From the NCBI GenBank assembly GCA_016180765.1, contig JACPAP010000057.1, positions 1 through 13,715 of the forward strand: a stretch of 13,715 bases of DNA, given 5' to 3'. The notes beneath the pieces are model-generated. The model was not told where the DNA came from and did no database searches. It was given only the letters and a program-made list of their open reading frames with translations. Made by a program: the position numbers and the translations under genes. This document shows positions 7,744-13,272 of this stretch, in pieces (position 1 is the first letter of the stretch; each line of letters opens with the position of its first letter). The stretch is from Gemmatimonadota bacterium. Its GTDB lineage: Bacteria; Gemmatimonadota; Gemmatimonadetes; Gemmatimonadales; GWC2-71-9.

Positions 7744-8078
7744 TGAGCTTCACGGTCCGTAAGGACGCACGTGGCGTGGTGGTGATCGGCGTGGATGGGC
7801 AGCTCATCGTGGGCAACCGTCACGAGCTCAAGCAGAAGGTGCTGGATGCCATCGAGGCCGGCGATCGGAAGGTGCTGATCGACTTCACCAACACCGGCTA
7901 CATCGATTCCTCGGGCCTGGGGGCCCTGGTCTCCCTGTCCAAGAAGCTGCGCGACGCCGGCGGCGATCTCCGCCTCGCCGGGCTCAACGAGGATCTGCGG
8001 ACCCTCTTCGAGCTCACCAAACTCGACACCCTGTTCTCGATTGCCGACTCCCCCGAGCAGGCCCTCGCCGGCTTCTGA
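7743..8078 (+). CDS. STAS-domain anti-anti-sigma factor (RsbV/SpoIIAA-like)
   Basis: This is a 111-residue single STAS-domain protein. In partner-switching systems such proteins, when unphosphorylated, bind the anti-sigma kinase and release the sigma factor or other target. The signature is YIDSSGLGALV at residues 53-63; by analogy with SpoIIAA Ser58 the phosphorylatable residue should be S57. The start ATG 7743 shares one base with the pta stop (TGATG) and has a strong GGAGGGG at 7734-7740 lying inside the last pta codons. The next two genes encode a kinase-like ATPase and a PP2C phosphatase, completing the switch. No sigma factor gene is present in the window, so the target is not known. 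Confidence 0.93.
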   Translation: MSFTVRKDARGVVVIGVDGQLIVGNRHELKQKVLDAIEAGDRKVLIDFTNTGYIDSSGLGALVSLSKKLRDAGGDLRLAGLNEDLRTLFELTKLDTLFSIADSPEQALAGF

Positions 8079-8181
8079 CTTAGGGCTAGCCCCGCTGCGC
8101 CTGTGCGTGCGCCGCGCCGCGGTGGGCCCCGCCCGCGGACTGGGCGAGCCCCAGGCCGGAGCGGAACGGAGCGAGCGGGCC

Positions 8182-8583
8182 GTGGAGATCAGCCTGCGCG
8201 TGCCCACCGACCTGGAGGTCGTCGAAGAGGCGGTGGACCTGCTCGCGCGCCATTGCCTCGCCAGCGGCCTGCCGCCCCATACCGCGCGGTTCAACCTGCG
8301 CGTGGTGCTGGCCGAAGCGCTGGCCAACGCCATCATCTACGGGAACCGGCTGGACCCGGACAAGTCGGTGGACGTCCGGGTGGTGGTCGGCCGGACCGGT
8401 CTCACGGTGAACGTGTGCGACCAGGGTGACGGGTTCGATCCATCCGGCGTGCCCGACCCCACCGAACCCGACCGCCTGGAACTGGCCACCGGCCGGGGGC
8501 TCTTCCTGATCCGGAAGCTGGTGGACGAGGTGCGCTTCAACGAGCGAGGGAACACCATCTGCATGGTCCTGCGCCGCGCCTAG
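8182..8583 (+). CDS. Anti-sigma factor serine kinase (RsbW/SpoIIAB-like HATPase)
   Basis: This GHKL-fold ATPase of the anti-sigma kinase type is expected to phosphorylate the STAS protein encoded just upstream and to sequester a target. From GTG 8182 it has 133 residues. The N box is E45-A-L-A-N49 followed by YGN. The G1 box is D80-Q-G82-D-G84-F, and the G2 region is GRGLFLI at 104-110. GTG 8182 is preferred because it gives a typical N-terminus (VEISLRVPTDLEVVEEAV) and has GGAG at 8168-8171. The frame is open back to 8041 with GTGs at 8107 and 8122, so a longer N-terminus cannot be excluded. The 103 nt from 8079 to 8181 are GC-rich and include a perfect GGGCTAGCCC palindrome (8083-8092) but no other clear feature. 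Confidence 0.9.
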   Translation: MEISLRVPTDLEVVEEAVDLLARHCLASGLPPHTARFNLRVVLAEALANAIIYGNRLDPDKSVDVRVVVGRTGLTVNVCDQGDGFDPSGVPDPTEPDRLELATGRGLFLIRKLVDEVRFNERGNTICMVLRRA

Positions 8584-8639
8584 AACGGCTCGACGCGATT
8601 CTCCAATCACTCGGCTCGCTCCTTGGGCTAAGCGTCCGA

Positions 8640-10106
8640 CTGTGGTACGAGTCGCGGGCCAAGTTGCACCCGGTGGTGGCGGGCGCGGTCCTGGGTGAAG
8701 CCGGGGAGTCGCGCCCGGACTTGCGCCCCGTGCCGGGTCTGCCGGGCTACTACTACCAGCTGGAGGGGGCGCCGGCCGACGCAGCCCGCCTCCGGGCCCT
8801 GCTGGAGCCGGTGCTGGGCGAGTTCCTGGCGAGCGAGCGGGAGTCGCTGCGGCTGGCCCAGGAGCTGGCCGATCGCTACGCCGAGATCGAGCTGCTCTAC
8901 AGCATCAGTGAGACGCTGGGGCAGGCGCGCCGGCTGGATGCCGCGGCGGAGCAGATCGTGCGCGAGGTGGGCCAGGTGTTCGGCTGCCGCCGGACCTCGA
9001 TCCTGGTGTACGACGGCGACGCGCGCCAGCTGCGCCCGGTGGCGGGGTGGGGCATTGACGTGCGCTCGTTTCCACCGGTGGCGGTGGACGATCCCTGCTC
9101 GGTCGCCGCGCAGGTGTTTCGCGAGGGCCGGATGATCGGACACGATGCCACGGACCCGAGCCCGCTGCCGCCGGAATGTGCTCCCGAGCGGCAGTATCGC
9201 GGCGAGGCCTTCCTCTCGCTTCCCATCGTCTATCCGCAGCCCGGCGGCGCGCCGCGACCCATCGGCGTGCTCAATCTGACCGAGCGCCACGGCACCGACG
9301 CGTTCTCCGCGTCCGACAAGAAGCTGATCGCCGCCATCGCCAACCAGATCGGCGCGGCCCTGGAGAACGCGCGCCTAGTGGAGCAGGACCTCGCGCGCCA
9401 GCGGCTGCAACGCGAACTGGAGCTGGCCCGCGATCTCCAGCGGAAACTCCTCGGCCCCCCCGCGACGGATCACGCCGACGTCGCGGCGCGCTGTCTGCCC
9501 GCGGCGTCCGTAGGCGGGGATTTCTACCACGTCATCCGCCTCCACGACGACGCGCACGGCGTCATGCTGGGAGACGTCTCGTCCCACGGCTTCGCGGCGG
9601 CGCTGATCATGGCCCTGGTGCTCTCGGCGGCGGGCATTCACGCGGCCACCACCGAGGCGCCGGACGAGGTGTTGCGGCGGCTCCGGGATTCGGTGGCCGG
9701 GGAGTTGGAAGAGACGGAGATGTATCTCTCCCTGTTCTACGGCGTGGCGGACCGGCGCGCCCGGCGCCTGCGCTATGCCAACGCGGGCCACCCGCACGCC
9801 TTCCGCATCGACAAGAACGGCGCGGTGCGCCGGCTGGAGGCCACGGTGCCTCCCTTAGGCCTGGCACCCGGGCGCCGGATCCCGGCCGCCGAGATCCCCT
9901 GGAAAAAGGGCGACGTGCTGCTGCTCTTCTCCGACGGTCTGCTGGACAGCCGATCAGGCGGCACGGTGGCCGGCGAGCGCGCCATCGTTCAGCTGGCGGC
10001 GACACTCCGGCAGCGTCCGGCCCAGGCGATCGTGGACGCCCTGCTGGCGCAGGCCGGCGCGGAGCCCGCCGCCGACGACCGCACGATCCTGGTCCTCAAG
10101 GCCTGA
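8640..10106 (+). CDS. GAF-domain PP2C-type serine phosphatase (RsbU/RsbP-like)
   Basis: This is a likely signal-sensing phosphatase that dephosphorylates the STAS protein and so activates the switch. Counting from TTG 8664, a coiled segment (about 45-75) leads into a GAF sensor domain (about 78-225), then a helical linker LQRELELARDLQRKLL and a SpoIIE/PP2C domain (about 250-480). Metal-binding acidic positions include VGGD286F, GD304VSSHG, SD424GLLD and D471-D472 before RTILVL. The start is uncertain: the first ATG/GTG/TTG in frame is TTG 8664, yet the preceding frame from 8583 reads ERLDAILQSLGSLLGLSVRLWYESRAK, which looks like genuine protein. CTG 8640 or a rarer start (ATT 8598) may be used, so the 5' boundary given is a compromise. 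The gene abuts ksgA (TGAGTG). Confidence 0.88.
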   Translation: MWYESRAKLHPVVAGAVLGEAGESRPDLRPVPGLPGYYYQLEGAPADAARLRALLEPVLGEFLASERESLRLAQELADRYAEIELLYSISETLGQARRLDAAAEQIVREVGQVFGCRRTSILVYDGDARQLRPVAGWGIDVRSFPPVAVDDPCSVAAQVFREGRMIGHDATDPSPLPPECAPERQYRGEAFLSLPIVYPQPGGAPRPIGVLNLTERHGTDAFSASDKKLIAAIANQIGAALENARLVEQDLARQRLQRELELARDLQRKLLGPPATDHADVAARCLPAASVGGDFYHVIRLHDDAHGVMLGDVSSHGFAAALIMALVLSAAGIHAATTEAPDEVLRRLRDSVAGELEETEMYLSLFYGVADRRARRLRYANAGHPHAFRIDKNGAVRRLEATVPPLGLAPGRRIPAAEIPWKKGDVLLLFSDGLLDSRSGGTVAGERAIVQLAATLRQRPAQAIVDALLAQAGAEPAADDRTILVLKA

Positions 10107-10958
10107 GTGGGCCGGCGCCTCGGCCAACACTTCCTCGCCGATCCGGCCATCCTCGACCGGATCGTGGACGCGCTGGAGCCGCACCCGAACGATGTCGTCA
10201 TTGAGATTGGGCCGGGGCGGGGGACGCTCACCTGGCGACTGGCCCCACGTGTCGGGCGAGTTGTCGCCATCGAGAGGGACCCCCGCCTTGCCGCGGCGCT
10301 CCGGCGAGAAGACGTGCAACGTGCAACGTACAACGTGCAACGGGGCGTGCGGGTCAGCCTACCCCGTAACGTCACTGTCGTCGAAGGGGATGCGCTCAAG
10401 CTGCATTGGCCGGACCTCCTCGCGGCGCAACCGTTGCACGTTGCACGTTGCACGTTGCACGCGTTCAAGGTCATAGGGAACATTCCCTACTACATCACCA
10501 CCCCTCTGATCGAGAAGGCTCTCTCTCCTCCATTGCCGGAAGTGATCGTCTTCCTGGTACAGAAAGAAGTCGCCGAACGCCTGGCAGCGGCTCCCGGGTC
10601 TAAGACGTATGGTGCGCTGTCCGCAGGGGTTCAGGCCATCGCCTCGGTGGAGCGGCTGTTCCGGGTGAGCAAAGGCGCGTTTCGGCCGCCGCCCAAGGTG
10701 GACTCCGCACTGGTTCGCCTGCGCCCCTTGGGGGAGCCGCTGGTGGCCGAGCCCGAGCGGGAAGCCTGGCGGCGGTTTCTCGCCCGGTTGTTCTCCCAGC
10801 GCCGCAAGCAATTGGGTCACAGCCTGCGGGCCCTCTCGGGCCGGACCAAAGGGGCGGTGGAAGCGGCGCTGATGGAACTCCAGGTTGAACCTGCCATGCG
10901 GCCGGAACTGTTGGCGCCGCAGGCACTTGTGCGCCTGTTTCGGACGGTGGCACGTTGA
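10107..10958 (+). CDS. ksgA: 16S rRNA (adenine-1518/1519-N6,N6)-dimethyltransferase
   Basis: KsgA (RsmA) dimethylates two adjacent adenines near the 3' end of 16S rRNA during small-subunit maturation; its loss gives kasugamycin resistance. The start GTG 10107 directly follows the phosphatase stop and yields GRRLGQHFLADPAI, the standard opening. Motifs are VIEIGPGRGTLT (SAM motif I), VAIERD, VVEGDAL, NIPYYITTPL (catalytic motif), and FRPPPKVDSALVRL in the C-terminal part. Length is 283 residues, slightly long. Two low-complexity insertions, DVQRATYNVQR (about residues 69-79) and LHVARCTLHA (about 110-119), are encoded by the two arms of an inverted heptad repeat (10313-10340 and 10434-10461). 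They flank the conserved VVEGDAL segment. No frame disruption is seen, so the gene may be functional. Confidence 0.96.
   Translation: MGRRLGQHFLADPAILDRIVDALEPHPNDVVIEIGPGRGTLTWRLAPRVGRVVAIERDPRLAAALRREDVQRATYNVQRGVRVSLPRNVTVVEGDALKLHWPDLLAAQPLHVARCTLHAFKVIGNIPYYITTPLIEKALSPPLPEVIVFLVQKEVAERLAAAPGSKTYGALSAGVQAIASVERLFRVSKGAFRPPPKVDSALVRLRPLGEPLVAEPEREAWRRFLARLFSQRRKQLGHSLRALSGRTKGAVEAALMELQVEPAMRPELLAPQALVRLFRTVAR
10313..10461. repeat. Inverted heptad-repeat pair inside ksgA enclosing conserved codons
   Basis: The left arm (10313-10340) is four copies of CGTGCAA with one substitution in the third copy. The right arm (10434-10461) is four perfect copies of TTGCACG, the reverse complement. The arms match at 27 of 28 positions. 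The 93-nt segment between them (10341-10433) is exactly 31 codons in the ksgA frame and encodes the conserved NVTVVEGDALKLHWPDLL region, so the enclosed DNA is host gene rather than foreign cargo. Confidence 0.93.
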
Positions 10959-10983
10959 CGGCAGGCCGGTCGGGCCGCACATT
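10955..10983 (+). promoter_or_regulatory. Possible rex promoter
   Basis: TTGACG at 10955-10960 resembles a -35 box and CACATT at 10978-10983, 17 nt later, is a weak -10 candidate. Transcription would begin inside the Rex operator, consistent with steric repression. The -35 overlaps the ksgA stop codon. The -10 is poor, so this is tentative. Confidence 0.3.
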
Positions 10984-11000
10984 GTGAAAACGTTCACAAT
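10981..11000. promoter_or_regulatory. Rex operator (ROP site)
   Basis: This is a near-perfect palindrome of the form TTGTGAA-N4-TTCACAA, extended by A/T on both sides, which matches the classical Rex box. It lies six bases before the rex ATG at 11007 and so should mediate autorepression, relieved when NADH rises. The N4 is AACG. Confidence 0.88.
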
Positions 11001-11006
11001 GGGCCG

Positions 11007-11627
11007 ATGCGCAAGATCGCTGAGTCCACCGTCCGCCGCCTGTCGCTCTACCTCCGCTTTCTCGAGGAATTCCAGAGTCAGGGCATCGCCACCATCAGCT
11101 CCGAGGCGCTGGCGACGCGCGGCGGAACCACCTCGGCGCAGGTGCGGAAGGACCTCTCGTTCTTCGGGTCATTCGGGAAACGCGGGCTGGGCTACTCGGT
11201 GCCGGAACTGGTTGGCAAGCTGCGCGACATCCTCGGCCTCAAACGAACCTATCAGGTGGTCGTCGTAGGGGCGGGGAAGATCGGCAGCGCCTTGGCGCAG
11301 TACCCCGGGTTCGGGCAGCGCGGCTTCCACGTGGCTGCGGTCTACGATGCGGACCCCAAGAAGGTCGGCGCCGACTGGAACGGCCTGGTGGTGCAGGACG
11401 TCCAACACCTGGAGCAGGACCTGGCGCGTGCCCCGGTGGATATCGCGATCCTCGCCACCCCGGCGGCAGCGGCCGCCCAGGTCTCGGACCGGCTGGTCCA
11501 GGCCGGGATCCGGGCGATCCTGAACTTCGCGCCGGTACAGCTCGAGGTGCCGGCCCACGTAGTGGTGAAGAACGTGAACATGGCGATGGAGCTGGAGGCG
11601 TTGAGCTACGCGTTGAGAAACAGATAG
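11007..11627 (+). CDS. rex: Redox-sensing transcriptional repressor Rex
   Basis: Rex binds operators when the NAD+/NADH ratio is high and releases them when NADH accumulates, controlling fermentation and respiration genes. The 206-residue product has an N-terminal winged helix (IAESTVRRLSLYLRFLEEF, then GTTSAQVRKDLSFFGSFGKRGLGY) and a C-terminal Rossmann NADH-binding domain with VVVVGAGKIGSALAQY, YDADPKKVG, ILATPAAAAAQ and GIRAILNFAPVQL, ending in MELEALSYAL. The ATG at 11007 lies just after a Rex operator, so autoregulation is very likely. The stop codon (11625-11627) shares its last base with the first unit of the tandem-repeat arm that follows. The neighbouring arginine deiminase gene could be co-transcribed, but the intervening 403 nt are an insertion. 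Confidence 0.97.
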   Translation: MRKIAESTVRRLSLYLRFLEEFQSQGIATISSEALATRGGTTSAQVRKDLSFFGSFGKRGLGYSVPELVGKLRDILGLKRTYQVVVVGAGKIGSALAQYPGFGQRGFHVAAVYDADPKKVGADWNGLVVQDVQHLEQDLARAPVDIAILATPAAAAAQVSDRLVQAGIRAILNFAPVQLEVPAHVVVKNVNMAMELEALSYALRNR

Positions 11628-12015
11628 GGCAGAAAAGGGGCGGAAAAAGGGCAGAAAAAGGGCAGAAAGAGGGCAGAAGGGAAGTCTGGGAGAAGTCAGC
11701 CGCGCCCACGCCGCAGACGTTGGAAGATGCCTGAAGTGACCACGCGGCACGCCGAAGCTGCACCGCGGCAACGTACCGTTCGTCTGGTGGGAGATCGCGG
11801 GCAATCCGGTAGGTGACGTCGATCAACTCTCCCGCGAGCTGCCAGACCCTGAGTCTCCTGTGGCCGTTCATGCTCGCACTGTATCGAGCTGGCCACCAGG
11901 TTGAGTTACCCTTCCATTGTGCGCCGTATCGACTTTCTGCCCCTTTTCTGCCCTTTTCGTGCCCTCTTTCTGCCCTTTCCCTGCCCCTCTTTTGCCCCTC
12001 CTGCCCCTCCTGCCC
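11627..12015. mobile_element. Inverted 11-nt tandem-repeat element carrying a truncated IVP gene
   Basis: This accounts for the 403-nt rex-arcA spacer. The left arm (11627-11681) is five 11-nt units of consensus GGGCAGAAAAA. The right arm (11932-11997) is six 11-nt units of the complementary type TTTTTCTGCCC, followed by two 9-nt units CTCCTGCCC (11998-12015). The two arms are inverted relative to each other. Between them lies a truncated minus-strand gene of the 23S rRNA intervening-sequence protein family (11683-11871). No transposase, terminal target duplication or IS-like end is visible. Calling it mobile is an inference from the foreign-looking gene and the sharp borders at the rex stop and arcA start. 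Confidence 0.7.
11683..11871 (-). pseudogene. Truncated four-helix-bundle protein, 23S rRNA intervening-sequence (IVP/S23, Avd-like) family
   Basis: On the minus strand, the ATG at 11871-11869 opens MNGHRRLRVWQLAGELIDV, followed by TYRIARDLPPDERYVAAVQL and RRAAWSLQA. This fits the first half of the PF05635/TIGR02436 family, whose hallmarks are LxVWQxAxxL, LPxxERY and QLRRAAxS followed by NIAEG. Homology stops at residue 48 (nt 11728); the NIAEG motif and the last two helices are missing. The frame continues with about 15 unrelated residues and then runs into the left repeat arm with no stop codon until well inside rex. Full-length members have about 115-125 residues, so this is a remnant. Members of the family occur inside 23S rRNA insertions of some spirochaetes and as the Avd accessory protein of diversity-generating retroelements; no reverse transcriptase is present here. 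Confidence 0.72.
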
Positions 12016-12030
12016 CTTAGATTTGCCGCC

Positions 12031-13272
12031 ATGCCCGCCATGCCCGCCGTGCACGTCACCTCCGACATCGGCCCGCTCCGGAGTGTGCTGGTCCACACGC
12101 CGGGAAGCGAGCTGCTGGCGGTGACGCCCGGCACCCGCGAGGACTATCTCTACGACGACATCATCAACCTGGAGACGGCGCAGCGAGAGCACCGGCGGCT
12201 GGTCGCCGTGCTGGAGCGCTTCGCCGACGTGCGGGAAGTGCGCGCCTTGCTGGCCCAGGTCCTGGAGCGGCGCGAGGTCCGCGAGTTTCTGATTTCGCGC
12301 GCTACGGACGTGGTGCCCTCGGATGCGCTGGCCCGGCGGTTGGCCGAGTTGCCCACCGACCAGCTGGTGTCGCTGCTGATCGAGGGCGTGGCCGAAGAGG
12401 GGGGCCCCATCGGCCAGGCGCTCAACGAGGTGGGGTTCGCCCTGCCGCCGTTGCCCAATCTCTTCTTCACCCGGGACGTCGGCATCGTGATCTGCGATCA
12501 CGTGGTGATCGGCTCCATGCGCTACGGCGTGCGCTGGTCCGAGGAGCTGCTGATCAAAGCGCTCTTCCGGTATCACCCCGAGCTCACCAACGCGGGCATC
12601 TTGTACGACGGCTCGGACGAGCGCCGCTCCAATTACACCCTGGAGGGCGGCGACGTGCACCCGCTGCGTTCAGACCTCCTGGTCCTGGGCTTCAGTGATC
12701 GCTCCAGTCCCGCGGCGCTGGATCAGCTCTGCGAGTTGGTCTTCGCGCGAAGCCCGGTGCGGGACGTCGTGGTGGTGGTCATGCCGGGCGAGCGCACGGC
12801 GATTCACCTGGACATGATCTTCACCCAGGTGGACCGGGAGCTGTGCGTCATCTATCCGCCGCACTTTGTGGGGCCGGAACGCCTGGCGGTCCTGCACCGG
12901 CGGAAGGGCGAGCATGGGGTTCGGGAGATGCCCAACTTCTTCGCCGCGCTCCGGGCCGTGGACTGTCCCCTGGAGCCGATCTTTTGCGGCGGGCGGGAAC
13001 GCTCGCACCAGGAGCGCGAGCAATGGGCGTCGGGCTGCAACCTGCTCACGCTCCGGCCCGGGCTGGCGCTGGCGTACGCCCGGAACCAGATGACGCTGCG
13101 GGGGCTGGAGCGAGCCGGCTTCACGCCGGTGGACGCCGTGTCGTTCCTCACCGGCGAGCGAGCGATCGGCGAGCGGGAGCAGGCCGTTATCACGCTCGAT
13201 GGGAGCGAACTGGTGCGCGGAGGTGGGGGGCCGCGCTGCATGACGCTGCCGCTCAGGAGGGATGAGCCGTGA
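12031..13272 (+). CDS. arcA: Arginine deiminase
   Basis: The enzyme hydrolyses arginine to citrulline and ammonia, usually the first step of the arginine dihydrolase pathway. From ATG 12031 it has 413 residues, normal for the family (ATG 12040 is a possible alternative). Conserved guanidino-enzyme motifs are NLFFTRD149, E205GGD208, H259LD261 and the catalytic cysteine C403 in GGGGPRCM near the C-terminus. The frame is open upstream to 11917, but that part is the right repeat arm read as Pro/Leu/Phe-rich peptide and is not part of the enzyme. No Shine-Dalgarno is visible because the arm ends only 15 nt before the ATG. No arcB, arcC or transporter gene follows, so the citrulline fate is not shown here. 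It overlaps the next gene by GTGA. Confidence 0.95.
   Translation: MPAMPAVHVTSDIGPLRSVLVHTPGSELLAVTPGTREDYLYDDIINLETAQREHRRLVAVLERFADVREVRALLAQVLERREVREFLISRATDVVPSDALARRLAELPTDQLVSLLIEGVAEEGGPIGQALNEVGFALPPLPNLFFTRDVGIVICDHVVIGSMRYGVRWSEELLIKALFRYHPELTNAGILYDGSDERRSNYTLEGGDVHPLRSDLLVLGFSDRSSPAALDQLCELVFARSPVRDVVVVVMPGERTAIHLDMIFTQVDRELCVIYPPHFVGPERLAVLHRRKGEHGVREMPNFFAALRAVDCPLEPIFCGGRERSHQEREQWASGCNLLTLRPGLALAYARNQMTLRGLERAGFTPVDAVSFLTGERAIGEREQAVITLDGSELVRGGGGPRCMTLPLRRDEP

Noticed and set aside
8041..8181. HATPase start at 8041 overlapping the STAS gene
   Set aside because: The extra residues are Pro/Arg-rich without family similarity; GTG 8182 has a better N-terminus and GGAG upstream, though GTG 8107 or 8122 are not fully excluded.
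10313..10461. CRISPR-like array in ksgA
   Set aside because: Units are 7 nt with no spacers, arms are inverted rather than direct, and there are no cas genes.
11917..12030. Hydrophobic Phe/Pro/Leu-rich N-terminal extension of arginine deiminase that mimics a signal peptide
   Set aside because: It is encoded entirely by the tandem-repeat arm; arginine deiminases are cytoplasmic and the conserved protein starts at 12031 or 12040.
11239..12660. 473-codon minus-strand frame across rex, spacer and arcA as one protein
   Set aside because: Only about 48 residues (11728-11871) resemble a known family; the rest is antisense to rex and arcA or translated repeat.
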